Positions 24,810-36,341 are shown, counted from the first letter of the stretch. The stretch: 64,000 nt of DNA from Tamarix chinensis (GCA_030549775.1 CM060173.1:39628610-39692609); one strand, 5' to 3'. The notes: generated by a model from the sequence alone, not told the origin. Numbers and translations: made by a program.

Positions 24810-25413
24810 CAACCACCTTTTGTTCCTTCCTCTAATCTCCACCTTCGAGACTATGTATCCCAAAAACACACACCCACCCTGCCATGTCTAGCCTGCAAAA
24901 AAACACCCTTACCAACTTTTCCAGCCCACACAACCCACCATCCTTGCCACCTTTTTGTAGCTTGCCATGATTATCACCCCCTATTGAAGATCCACAAGGG
25001 ACAAAAGGAAAGAGGAAGTTGGTAGCCTTCTCTTATGCAGAGTCATGCCCTTTTTCTTATGCTTGTAATCCCTACTTGTACTTATGGAAGCCCCTTCTTA
25101 CAAGTTGACTTTAGGGGTTAACCATTTTTATGTTTGAAATCGTGTAATAGTAGGGGTCTTTGGTTAGCCTTATTTCCCTCTTGATAAGTAAAAATTAACT
25201 CCTTGGTTAGTGTATACCATGATTGATTTATCTCTAAAAATCTCGTGTCTTTTATCGTAAGTGTTATACATATTAAGTGGTATATTCAAGTGTATGAATT
25301 AAGGACCACTTAATTCATATCTTCAACACTTCTTCTCATCCCTAAATTTCTCATTTTCATGGCTTATTAACCAGCTATACACCACATTTAACCCAATTTA
25401 TATCTACAATAAA
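24810..25413 (+). mobile_element. 5'-truncated LTR B
   Basis: Homologous to the R/U5 part of LTR B at 60160-60967 (shared 'gttgactttaggggttaacc', 'aggggtctttgg', 'cttttatc..aagtgtt'). It lacks the U3 and coding tail, which were removed at the junction with the LTR ending at 24809. It is followed by TTGGTATTCC, at best a decayed PBS. Confidence 0.65.
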
Positions 25414-25479
25414 TTTGTGGGTTGGTATTCCATTGTGTTTATTTGCTGCCACGACTTTTGTTCATGGTGGAGAACTAGG

Positions 25480-26105
25480 TGTGGTTGAACGAACTATTTT
25501 ATTGATTGGAAATTATGTGATCACTAAAGGTGATGTTTATTTATCTCATCATATTAAGGACTTAAAGTACATGTGTGATCATGCAATTGAAGTAGTTGAT
25601 ACATAGAACAAAGAGTATTTTTACTTGACAATAATGTTATTTTCTACTGTAAATGATTTTTCTTCTTATGGTAATATTTTTGGTTATAGTATGGAGAAAC
25701 ATTATAATTGTCCTATTTGTGTAGGTAACAACAACTTTCTCCAACTAAAAGTGGGAAAACTGCTTATCTTAGAAATTGTATATTCATACCTACAAATCAT
25801 CATTATTGTAAGAAAAGAAAATATTTTAATGGAAAAGTTGAAGAACAATAGTTTTGAATCCTCTCTTTGGATTTTCAAGTTTTAAAAAAAGAAAAGGCTT
25901 GAATATGACTTTCGAAAAAAGATAATTAAAAAACATTATCTTGAAGAGAGTAGAAAAAGAGGTCAATCTTCCTTGACAATGTCAGGATGTAATGCATATT
26001 GAGAAGAATATCTAATTAGTACTCTTAAAATGTGCCAAAAAAAGGATGGCATCAATTCTTTGTAATCTTGATTCGTTTAATGGTTTGCTTGGTTAAGGAG
26101 GTTAG
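25480..26105 (+). pseudogene. CACTA (En/Spm) TNP2-like transposase fragment
   Basis: Plus-strand pieces match Transposase_21/TNP2 in order: DVYLSHHIKDLKYMCDH (25530-25590), VVDT then NKEYFYL, TVNDFSSYGNIFGYS and CPICVGNN (25640-25730), a degraded Cys/His stretch, KKRSIFLDN (about 25955) and DVMHIEKN (25987-26010), followed by KKDGINSL. The DVMHIEKN and NDF..YGN..GYS blocks are diagnostic for plant CACTA transposases. Stops and at least two frameshifts break it. It is cut at 26114 by an LTR; no CACTA termini were found. Confidence 0.8.
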
Positions 26106-26113
26106 ATTTTGTG

Positions 26114-29100
26114 TGTAATACTCCCATTTCACTACCAAAAGAAATTCATTTTTTTAAAATTATGGAAGTGGAAATATAAGATAACCATATAAAAACAAGG
26201 TGCTACCACTATGTCTAACTAAAGATAGGTGCCTCACGCCTACCTTAGAGCAGATACAGGGCTAAGTAACCAACCAACCAAACACAAACAAAAATTAGAG
26301 TGCGCAAGATAATCCTTAAAGGTATAAAAGTTATGGTGTACAACCCAAGGCGATGTGAGCCTAAAAATTTGTATAAAAGGTAAACTAGATAAAAATATTG
26401 ACCAGAGGAAATCTATTACAACGAAGGATGATTTGGTCACATAAGGATAACAAAGGAAAGTCTCTAGGAATGTCTATGCTCAAATAACCCAACTATACTA
26501 ACGAAGAGGATGAACCACTCATTGGCTGCCCTTGAAAAACCTACACAAGACCTTCTGCTCTTTAGATTGAGATGGCGAATACAACAACAACCCCATTAGT
26601 ATGCATATATACTGAGCAAACCAATATACCACAAATGTATATCAAGGTAGAAACAAGACCCACACAATAAATTCAACGTATAACATACCGAAAGTATATG
26701 CCATACTCTTAATTTGTCAACTTAAAAAGCAATGAATATGATTATACACTAATATTTTACTTAAGTAATTTGTGAGTTGTTAATTATTTAAGAGGAAAAA
26801 CCAACAATCATTCTACTAAAATAACCTTATCAAGACTTTTTGGACTCATTCTAGTTATTTTCTTACTTTAAAGTGAACACATAACCCCTTTACAAAATTA
26901 TTAAGCAATAGGTGGGATTATTCCTTCTGGTTTCTTAATACCCATGGAAGTCAACTAAAATAAATGGACATGAAGTCCTGGCTTATGCCAATGTAACTCT
27001 CTTATGGTGACCTTACCTATTAGTATAGGTACACTATCAGTATCTAGAGTAGGAAAGGCACCAAGACCAACTAAGACCCTATGATCAAAGAGGATCCCAC
27101 CCGAAGGCACCTGAAGATAAATACTCTGAAGGCAGACTAACCCCTGGTAACTAATCGAGGATCGAATAATGTAGAACCATTATAATGCTTATTCCACTTT
27201 AAGTGATTAATATATTATTAGATCAAGATCTCAGAACGCACCAAAGTTCATAGATAAAACCATACCAAGTATTGAAATCCAAAAAACCCATATAAGGTTC
27301 TCACATCATTTAATTTTCCTATTAAGGGTATATTAAATGATTAACCCATTATTTTATCAATTTACCAAAAGGCCAAATTATATAATGTTAATATCAACCA
27401 TAAATGTCCAAGAAAAAAATTTATTTTCATTTATTTCTCTTTGTTGACAATTCAAATATCGATCAAAGCCATAGTTTCATTACTTGACTACCATAAATTA
27501 AAGAGTATTCCAAGTTATTCCCTATGGCCAAATATAAAGGTACAATTGGAGGTCAACTAAAGTTTAATCCTAACTCCTTGTTGTTCATCCATTTATTTAA
27601 ATAGCCAAGTGAGGGTAACTATTTATAGAAAAGGTTAAAGTGAGGTCAATATGAGATTAACTTAAGGCCACTGTATAGGTCCATGTTATTGTCTTCCATT
27701 CAAGCAAAGCTAGATAAACGTGTAGGTTCCACATTTAAGGCCCTAATATAAGACGTTATAATTCTTTTGTCCATCATTATGATTTATTATATAGAATCCT
27801 AGGCATATGAAGATCAATTTTTATTATATTTGTGCCATAGTTAAGGGAACGTTTCAATATCCAAGCTATGGTCACATTTGTCAACTAGGCTCAATTTTTT
27901 TTTCTATACTAAGTTTAATAGATCAATTAAAATCAATTAAACCATGTAAACATATAGATAATATCATCTTATATCACTCTCTAAACCTAAGGAAACTCAA
28001 TGATCACATATAGAAAGAAATATGTAAGAAATGAAAATCTAAGTAAGACTAGTCGATAGATTAATCAGTCATACTAATAAGGTTATTAGTTATATGGACT
28101 GGTCAATTGGTTTGGGATCTACTAAAGCTTCATAGTGGTAGTGAACTAACTGAGTGGTCAACTTTAGCATTTGACTATTCTAAAACAACCAATTAATTGG
28201 TTTAGGTCAATAGATCAATAGGCTTAAGTAGAGACTAAGACTACTAGGGTCACAAACCAAACAATTTATAGGTTCACTCAATTAATCAACTATTTTAAGA
28301 ACTAGTTGATTGGTTTAGTTTAACCAGTTGAAGGGTTTGGCTAAAGACCAAGACAACTGAAGTTGTTGGATTACCAAACAATGGATGTACTAGACCAATC
28401 AATCAATCATAGAGAATAGTAAAATGCTTGGGGGGAGGGGAATAACCACATTAAAACACCCACATTAAATTACATAATATTTATTTAATCAACCAAGATA
28501 TCAAATACTAGTCATTTAAGGACAATAACAAGCAACATTCATGGATTGATAATTGAAATACCAAAATCATGTTGAGAATCTCAATGCTATCATGCTTGCA
28601 CTATATAAACTTATAAGAGCTAGAAAATCATACATCATATTCTCTTCATGCTAGGCCATCATGCACACAACTTATACATCATGTTACATATGCCAATGTT
28701 GTTGAGATGCTTAGGATATCAAGGCCATCTACTAATTAAGATAACACCCACAAGGCTTATACACATAAACTCTCAATTTACACTTCCTACCATGATATAG
28801 ATCTACATACTGATTAGATATTGTCATGCTAAAAGAGACCCACCTGAAGCCCTAAGGCTTAATCACGTAGGACCAATTAATATAGACCCCAAAGGCATAG
28901 TCACTTTTGAGGCCCAAGAATAATTGTTTGAGAAGAACCATAACTTTATCCAAAATCTAGCTCAAGTGTGGAGGGTTGACCTCCATATAAATTAACCAAA
29001 GATCCCCTAACATTTGACGTAAGACGACATTATTCCCTCCCCCTTCAGATTGGAAATCCTCGTGCTAACTCTATTAATAATTGGCATGAGTTGTTAGAAG

Positions 29101-30790
29101 TCTACTAGCCATCATTATGATTTATTATATATATCCTAGCCATAGGTAGATCCATTTTTATCCATCTAATCATTTACTCTTTCTATGGTTAAGTTAAAGT
29201 CCCAATTGCTAGGCTAAGGTCAATTGGTCAACTAGACTCATATTTTTGTTTTCTTTACTAACTTTAATCCATCAATTAAAATCAATTAAACTAGGAAAAC
29301 TTATAGATACTAGCATATTAGATAACTTTCCATGTATAAGGAAGATCAAGTATCACATTCAAAAAGGAGTCAAGAAATACAAATTTGGACGAGATCAGTT
29401 GATGGGTTTCAAAGAACTAGTTGATCGGTTGTACTGACCAATCGATCGATTCACTAGACCTATCAGTTAGTCTAGGCACTACCAAACCTTCAAAGTTGTG
29501 GTGAAATAAGTGATTGATTGACTTTAATTCTTAAATATTCTAGAGCAACTAGAAAATAAATTTGGTTCTATTTATCGATAAACATAAGCAAAGACTAAGA
29601 CTACTAGAGTTATAAATAAACTAGTTGATTTGTTAGCACAATTGATTAACTGTTCCATAAATCAATCGATTAGTTAAGTCAAATCAATTGATGGGTTAAA
29701 CTGGAGACCAAGACCTTTGAAGTTATAAGCTCACCGGTCGATGGGTCTACAAGATTTATTGATCGATCCAGATGACCGGTTGATTTGTCATGGAAAGTAG
29801 TCAATCCGGAAAAAATAACCCTCACAAAACAACTTAAACACAATTAAATTCCATCATATTTATTCAATATATCCATACATCAAATACTGGTCATTCAAGG
29901 TATTTAACAAGAAATACTCATAGATTGATATGTGAAATACCAAAATCATGTTGAGAATCTCAATAATATATTTCTTACACTCTAGGAAATGATAAATCAT
30001 ATTCTCTTCATGCTAGGCCACCATGCAAAAAACTAATACATCATATTACGCAAGGTAATGTTGTTGACATGCTCAAAATATTAATGTTAGCCACTAATCC
30101 AAGTCGCACCCACAAGGCTTATGTACGTAAAATCTAAAGTTATTCTTCCTACCACTTCTTTCATATATTCAATATTAACAAGTTCAAGCATATTTTAATC
30201 ACTAATACTTATGCTTCCACATAAATATAAAATATACACTACACTTACCCATACTATTTTCCTTAAAAATAGGGAAGACAATAGTTTACCTCAAAAGAAC
30301 TAAACAAATCCATCGAAGAGAGAAAAAGTCTTTAATAGTCTAATCCCCTTTTCAAAATTTGAACTTCTTTCAAGAAAGAAAGATTAAAACATAGAAAATT
30401 TTTAAAATCATATAAAAGCTAGATAGAAATTGAGACTAAGGAGAATCATTAGAAAGAAACCACCACCTTAAAAAGAAAATAGAAAACCTAGAAGTTACAA
30501 GCTAATCTCTCACTTTCCTAAATCTTATCCTATCTTGTTTAAGAACAAAACAAGAAAGAGTCAGAGAAAGGATAATAAGAGTAAAGAAAGAATAGAATCA
30601 AATAGAATCAAAGACTAGAGGAAGAAAATGTGGGTGAAGCAAGTATGAAGAATAATAGGGAAGTTTAGTGGTTAGGGAAGGATTAGGAAAATTAAGGGCT
30701 TTTATTAGAATTACTGAGGGGTTCGGGTAGAAAAGAAGGGTAATGGGGTTTATAGATAGAGACCCCAAACCCTTGTCCAAATTCAAGATT
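26114..30790 (-). mobile_element. Very long Tekay-like LTR, minus orientation
   Basis: The plus strand begins TGTAATACTCCCATTTC at 26114 (minus-sense 3' end). The minus strand carries a TATA-like CTATCTATAAACCCC near 30750 and a CCTAATCC-rich leader at 30700-30480. The interior contains a 1.3-kb tandem duplication (27772-30150) and 'gaaggcacc'/'ggcttaatcac' words seen in other Tekay-type LTR interiors. Its outer end seems to be split by the solo LTR at 30846. The extent is inferred from context; several nested pieces are possible. Confidence 0.4.
27772..30150. repeat. 1.34-1.38 kb tandem duplication
   Basis: catcattatgatttattata recurs at 27772 and 29110 (offset 1338). ccaaaatcatgttgagaatc recurs at 28561 and 29940 (offset 1379). 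Between them 'atcaattaaaatcaattaaac' and 'actaagactacta' also recur in order. The growing offset reflects indels. Both units contain clusters of 'aactagttgat(t/c)ggt' motifs. Confidence 0.85.
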
Positions 30791-30846
30791 TCAAGTGCTC
30801 ACTTTGGAGGTTCAAGGCTGTTATTTCTATCTTTGAGCCAAAATGT

Positions 30847-31107
30847 GATGCAAACCAAGGAGCTAGACTTGTTAATCATACACTTGGGGATGATGCAAAT
30901 CCTTCACAAGACCCTTTATCGCTTCCAGCTGGTCCAATTACAAGACTTAGAGCCAAACATTTCAAGGAAGCATTAAATGGGCTAATCCAAGAGATTTGGG
31001 CTGATTCTAAACAGACCAAGATGGGCTCAAATAATAATCAAGTCTTAGTTAACATCATCAAAAAAGTTGAAGAGACTAATATTTATGCAAAAACGTTTCC
31101 AACATGA
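30847..31107 (+). pseudogene. Family A pol C-terminal tail in solo LTR (open)
   Basis: 86 codons are open from the LTR edge to TGA in the frame that continues pol in the full element. The tail holds GPITRLRAKHFKEALNGLIQ, similar to the C-terminal GPxTRARAKxFxEAL motif of CRM-like chromovirus integrases. It has no start codon of its own, so it is not an independent gene. In the solo LTR at 34512-35464 the tail has the same length and same stop. Confidence 0.7.
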
Positions 31108-31300
31108 TCTAACCATCAAAAGACATGAATTTCATGAGTTTCAAGATATGAAACAGAGAATTAAAACATGGTCTTGAATGGTTATGTTAAATACATTAAA
31201 ACATGATCCTGAATGGACTTGAATGACCTTTAGAAGTCCAAGAGGCCTAAAAAACATGGGAACTTGTTTATTTTATTGTTTGTGCTGTTTTAAAGCTTTA

Positions 31301-31539
31301 GTGCTTGTTTGGTATGGGGGTAATAGAGGTGGAAAAATTACCCCCATATTTTATATATCTTATATAATTTATTTAAAATTAAATATTTTTATTCTAATGA
31401 ATACCCATTTTAGATCTTAATTTAATCTAAAATGGGTATTTCAATAAAATATATTTATTATTATTCAATACTTAATATAAAAGATGTAAAATAGAGGAGA
31501 AATTTTTCTTCCCCTATTACCCCCATACCAAACAAGCCC
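31301..31539. mobile_element. Tourist/PIF-Harbinger-like MITE, 239 bp
   Basis: Terminal inverted repeats of 26 bp with one mismatch: left starts GTGCTTGTTTGGTATGGGGG, right (reverse complement) starts GGGCTTGTTTGGTATGGGGG. It is flanked by TTA (31298-31300 and 31540-31542). An internal palindrome (AATACCCATTTTAGAT and its complement) makes it foldable. The LTR copies at 43797-42850, 49513-48611 and 35464-34512 show the uninterrupted site, confirming the borders. No transposase is encoded. Confidence 0.92.
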
Positions 31540-31599
31540 TTAATTATGACTTTTCCTATTCTAGGAGGGTGTTTTAAAAGCTTTAGTTATGATTTTTCG

Positions 31600-31690
31600 T
31601 ATTCTAGCTTTATTTATGACTTTTCATATTCTAGCTTTATTTATGAATTTTCGTATTCTAGCTTTATTTATGACTTTTCCTATTTTAGGA
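31600..31690 (+). repeat. 27-bp tandem repeats in LTR A U3
   Basis: TATTCTAGCTTTATTTATGA recurs at 31600, 31627 and 31654, period 27 bp, with a partial flanking unit. The same array with three units is present in all other LTR A copies. Located upstream of the TATA run, it could be an enhancer-type repeat. Confidence 0.85.
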
Positions 31691-31745
31691 GGGTATTTTA
31701 AAGCTTCAGTTTTGACTTTTCCTATACTTGGAGGGTTGTTCCAAG

Positions 31746-31755
31746 TATATATATA
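31746..31755 (+). promoter_or_regulatory. TATA run of LTR A
   Basis: TATATATATA followed by GG, conserved in position in every LTR A copy (reverse complement CCTATATATATA at about 34830, 43154 and 48889). Confidence 0.6.
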
Positions 31756-32045
31756 GGTATTTTGAGATGAATAAGGATATATAACATTTTCAGAAATTAT
31801 CATATTTGTGAGGTTTTGTGTTCCTCTTTGTTCTTAAAAGAACTTGTAGAACTTATCAAGTTAATCTTGTGGCGTTCAAACAACCAAATTTATCACCTTG
31901 ATTGTTGAGAGATTCTCAAGTTTTCTAGGTGTGGGGTTTCAATCCTTCGTAGTCTTGGTTTTCATCTTCTTAGGTGTTGGGTCAAGGCTCAAGCAATCTT
32001 GTCTTCATGATCTTGGGGTTTTAAAACATCGTTGCTATCAAAATG

Positions 32046-34506
32046 GTTAAAACCAAAATGTTCCAAGGTAATGCTCCTCAGAATTTCGAACACAAGAAGT
32101 AAATAAAGATAAAAAAGAGAGGGAATCAAAGTAAAAAAAATATTTAAAGATTACAAGAATGAATTGACCATTCAAGGATCTTATAGAAGAGAGAGGAAAG
32201 GAAGAAGAAGAAGATAAGGGAGCATAATTGATGAACATGAAATATGAGAAATTAACCCTCATGGATCCATTGGAAATCAACAAAATAGGTTAAGCATGCT
32301 CAAGTTCTTAATAAATCTCATAAACAATTTGCTTAGATATAATCACATTATTGCAAAAATGTTTGAGGAAAGATACGTAGTGAAAATCGAGCATGAAGAA
32401 CAACTCGCTTAGTCAAACTAGTTGATTGGTACCCCGAACAAGTCAATCAGTTTGTTGGGCTTCAAAACTCAAGTTTAAGGAACAAACTAGTTGAGCAATA
32501 CCTGCGAACTAATTGACTAGTTTTTTGATAAAATAAATTATCTTTCAAAATCCAAACAAACTTGAACAAAAACCATTCTAACCTTAAATATACCTCTAAA
32601 GCAAGATCAAGCAAACTTAGATCTAAATTAAATGTAAAGATTAATGCATATTAAAGACCCTAAATAGTAAGGTATTAGAATGTGGATGATTTCATTTGCG
32701 TTGGATGTATCCATTCGAAAGGTATATAAAATTATAAAAATGTTATGTGAGGAATCTAAATAATCTTGGAGTATGTATTGTTGAGAGTTATCTAGTGGAG
32801 GAGGTAACGTATTTTTTTGTGTGACTTGTTTCCCAATTTTATTATAATAGAATGGAAATAATAATTATGTATCTTGAAATGTCACCCCAATTTTAGTTAT
32901 ATTTTGACATGACTCTATCTTTAGATGTTAATTCTAATAGGATTCCTCTTTAAGTGGATTTTTTCATATGAAATCAGAAGATGTGAGTATCTGGATTAGG
33001 GCAGAGGATATCTACATTTGTCATAAGGAAAAATATTAAAATGTAAATATATATATTAGCATATATGATGTATTTTAATTTTTTTATGTTTGAATTTATT
33101 TTAATTGATAGTAGGAAACAATATTTTGATACTAAATATGTAATTTATTCTCTCTTGGTTTTAGGTTCTCGAGAGATAATTTATTATCTAATGTCTTGGA
33201 TAGGTAAGATGTGTATATATATTTCTATGTTCAATATTATATTGAATAAAAATGATAATATTGAACGTGTTCCATGTGTGGCCAACAAGACAAAGATGGA
33301 TCCATAGTCCCTTTTGTTTGCTCCCTTTTCCTTTAAAATGCATTAGGTACTAATGATATTATAGCCATCTTTGAGGATCACATATTGGATGGATTATATT
33401 GATGGAAATCCTTGTTTTGATCCAAAATCACTTGTTGAATGGTATATACTTATCTAATTAGAATCACACACGTAAATACATGAAATTTTCTTTTAATATA
33501 TGGCTATTATGAGTCCAATTAGGTCATTGATGACTTATTTTGGGCCACATAATGAAGGAAGGGCATCACCATCCCAACTGAATTGGGAAAGAAATAAATT
33601 TTGTAGTTTTTTTCATTTAAGAATCACTATCATTTAATTTTAATTATTTTGTATGAGAAACTAATAATATAGTATAATTTATATCTTATGTTTTGGTATC
33701 CACGACAAAAAAATAATGTAAGTTGTGTATATTATGTCATGATATTTATGAAGGAAATCATTTCCAAACATTAGGGAGAACAATGAGATGTATTCAATTT
33801 GTTTAATAAATATATTATATGATTAGCTTTATATATACATTAATAGTAACATGGTACTTTCCATCTTTTGTAGGCCTATCAACCTTTTGAGCAACTCTAC
33901 TTGGTTGTATTATTACCCTACTTAGTACATAGTGTATTGATCATCCCTATTATGGAAGCTGATCATTTGCACGAGAAAAGATCCCTTTAGAGCTTGTGCA
34001 GTTGAATGAGGACTCACTAGACGACTTTACTACATACGATGCTTTCATCTAGGCTGAGTGATGCTATTGTGTCTAGGGATGGGGACCTCAACATGTGACA
34101 TTCAGAGGTTATTTTTACCGTTTTCTTCTCATTAATGTTTTTAGTTGAATGTTTGTTTATGTATTTCAGTATCCCTTTTATGAACAAACACCTAACTCTT
34201 ATTTATCATATAAATTATTGTTATGCTACACTTATTATGGTTTATCCTCCTTTATAGTTGGTATAAGGATGGTCTGGGTTTAGATTTATCCTGATTATGG
34301 TGGTAACACTCTTCTTTTGTTTAGATGTTTTCACATTGAAAATTTTTTTTTGTGGTGAATTTTTGGGCTAATTCAAGAGCATCCATCTCATATGATAAAA
34401 ATAATCTATTCATAAATTTTTCTCATTTAGAAGATTTAAAAACTCTCCTTACATGGATAAAAATATAAGCTAGATTATAAGTAACCATGGAACAAAAATT
34501 AAAATC
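32046..34506. other. Unrecognised region, no supported gene
   Basis: AT-rich. A block at 32390-32530 repeats the 'aactagttgattgg' words of the 28-30 kb duplication, so part of this may belong to that long LTR. The 80-codon plus frame at 33065-33307 is Phe/Ile/Tyr-rich with no known motif. Sequence at 33860-34110 reads like an exon remnant but matches no family I can name. Confidence 0.4.
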
Positions 34507-34511
34507 CATCA

Positions 34512-35464
34512 TGATATGAACTCCATCAACAACTGTGATGAAACCCAATAGCAACGATGGTTCAAAACCCCAAGATCATGAAGACAAGATTGCTTGAGCT
34601 TGACCCAACACCTAACAAGATGAAAACCAAGACTACAAAGGATTGAAACGCCACACCTAGAAAACTTGAGAATCTCTCAACAATCAAGGTGATAAGTTCG
34701 GTTCTTTGAACGCCACAAGATTAACTTGATAAGTTCTACAAGTTATTTTAAGAACGAACAGGAACACAAAACCTCACAAATATGATAATTTCTGAAAACG
34801 TTATATCCTTATTCATCTCAAAATACCTATATATATACTTGGAACAACCCTCCAAGAATAGGAAAAGTCACAACTAAAGCTTTAAAATACCCTCCTAGAA
34901 TAGCAAAAGTCATAACTAAAGATAGAATACGAAAAGTCATAAATAAAGCTAGAATATGAAAAGTCGTAAATAAAGCTAGAATACGAATAATCATAACTAA
35001 AGCTTTTAAAACACCCTCCTAGAATAGGAAAGTCATAACTAAAGATTTAAAACAGCACAAACAATAAAATAAAAAAGTTCCCACGTTTTTTAGGCCTCTA
35101 GGACTTCTAAAGGCCATTCAAGTCCATTCAGGATCATGTTTTAATGTATTGAACATAACTATTCAAGACCATGTTTTAATCCTCTATTTAATATCTTGAA
35201 ATTCATGTTGGAAACATTTTTGCATAAGTATTAGTCTCTTCAACTTCTATGATGATGTTGACTAAGTCTTGATTATTATTTGAGCCCATCTTGGTCCGTT
35301 TAGAATTAGCCCAAATATCTTGGATTAAGCCATGTAGTGCTTCCTTGAAATGTTTGGCTCTAAGTCTTGTAATTGGACCACTTGGAAGCGATAAAGGGTC
35401 TTGTGAAGGATTTGCATCATCCCCAAGTGTATGATTAACAAGTCCAGCTCCTTGGTTTGCATCA
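34512..35464 (-). mobile_element. Solo LTR of family A (minus), 953 bp
   Basis: On the minus strand it starts TGATGCAAACC at 35464 and ends ...GTTCATATCA at 34512, the complete LTR A. It is flanked by the exact 5-bp duplication catca (34507-34511 and 35465-35469), which proves a bona fide solo LTR with intact borders. It contains the 27-bp array, the TATA run and the open 86-codon pol tail. It is nested in LTR E. Confidence 0.95.
35203..35463 (-). pseudogene. Family A pol C-terminal tail in solo LTR (open)
   Basis: Open from the LTR edge for 86 codons to TGA, the same length as the tail at 30847-31107. Substitutions between the copies are scattered (for example ALNG versus ALHG, QVLV versus QDLV), with no indel. 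It keeps the GPITRLRAKHFKEAL block. Confidence 0.7.
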
Positions 35465-35469
35465 CATCA

Positions 35470-36326
35470 ACCCACCACATTTTTTTAGCTTTATTGTGGA
35501 TAGAATATGGCTAAAAAATATGGCTTGAGAATCCATGCAATTTTTGTCCAACCATCTAATAAAATATGCCCATGGAAGCTCAACATTTCAAAAATCACAA
35601 GCATGCAACCACTTCACTTTTGCATTAGATTTTAGAGTTAATTTTGGTGTTTTCCAAGGCCCTAACTAGCATTAATTAAAGGGAGTCAATTTCCTAAAAA
35701 TAAACCACTGAAGCTATACAAATGGGGTCTTGGGGTCACATGAATTACAAGCTATTCCATTTAGTTAATCATATACATTAGTATTGCACTATTTTTTCTT
35801 TTTCTTGTAATTTATGTGTCCAAAGTCCTAATTATTAGATTATAAACCAAATGTAATGGCTATTGAATGGGAAAAGGATGATGGGAGCACCTCAAAACAT
35901 TAGTTCTCAAGCATGATTGTTTGAATCCTACAATAGCTGGCATGCATTAGAGTAGAGTTTGGTTAAGCTGAGCGCTTATGGTTACCTAAGGGTTGGTTGT
36001 AATTTTATCAACTTCTTACTCTCTTATATGGGTGTAAAGATGAATGAAAGAGGCAAACATTGAGTATTATACAGACCTTAAGTCATGTTCCATTGTTCAA
36101 CTAACCTAGTGCATGGTTTGTTGAATCTTATAAAAATCTTGCAATCTTTATCTTAAGAGTTGATACTTTAAGTGGTGATTGTAAGTACTTGATTTCAAGG
36201 GTTATATGAATATCAAATAATTTTCCCATCTCACCCTCTCTTCCGTTTTATCTTTTGTTGGAGGTAAAACCAATTTCCATTATCAACTCTTAGCATAACC
36301 TAATTTGTTTAGCATTTTATGTATCA
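35470..36326 (+). mobile_element. LTR E, 3' part of a 5' LTR
   Basis: Ends ...TTTATGTATCA three bases before a PBS at 36330. It was split by the solo LTR A, so part of LTR E lies before 34507; its start was not found. No TATA box was assigned. Confidence 0.55.
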
Positions 36327-36329
36327 ACT

Positions 36330-36341
36330 TGGTATTAGAGC
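36330..36341 (+). other. Primer-binding site, tRNA-iMet type
   Basis: TGGTATTAGAGC, one mismatch from TGGTATCAGAGC, after spacer 'act' at the end of LTR E. Confidence 0.75.

Larger units (their letters stand above)
30846..32040 (+). mobile_element. Solo LTR of family A (plus), with nested MITE
   Basis: Starts TGATGCAAACCAAGGAGC and ends ...TTGCTATCA. It is flanked by the 5-bp duplication aaatg (30841-30845 and 32041-32045). Compared with the other LTR A copies it lacks about 40 bp just before the terminal CA, explained by a deletion between short 'tat' repeats, and it carries a 239-bp MITE. The first 86 codons continue pol. A TATA run lies at 31746-31755. There is no internal element sequence on either side, so this is a solo LTR left by LTR-LTR recombination. 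Confidence 0.9.

Noticed and set aside
17018..24814. One element bounded by TGTAACACCC (17023) and GGGTGTTACA (24809)
   Set aside because: Flanks atagg and caacc differ, and the interior holds a LINE, LTR H with its own PBS, and RT pieces. It is a mosaic.
31600..31690. CRISPR-like short direct repeats
   Set aside because: Tandem 27-bp units without spacers, inside a plant LTR.
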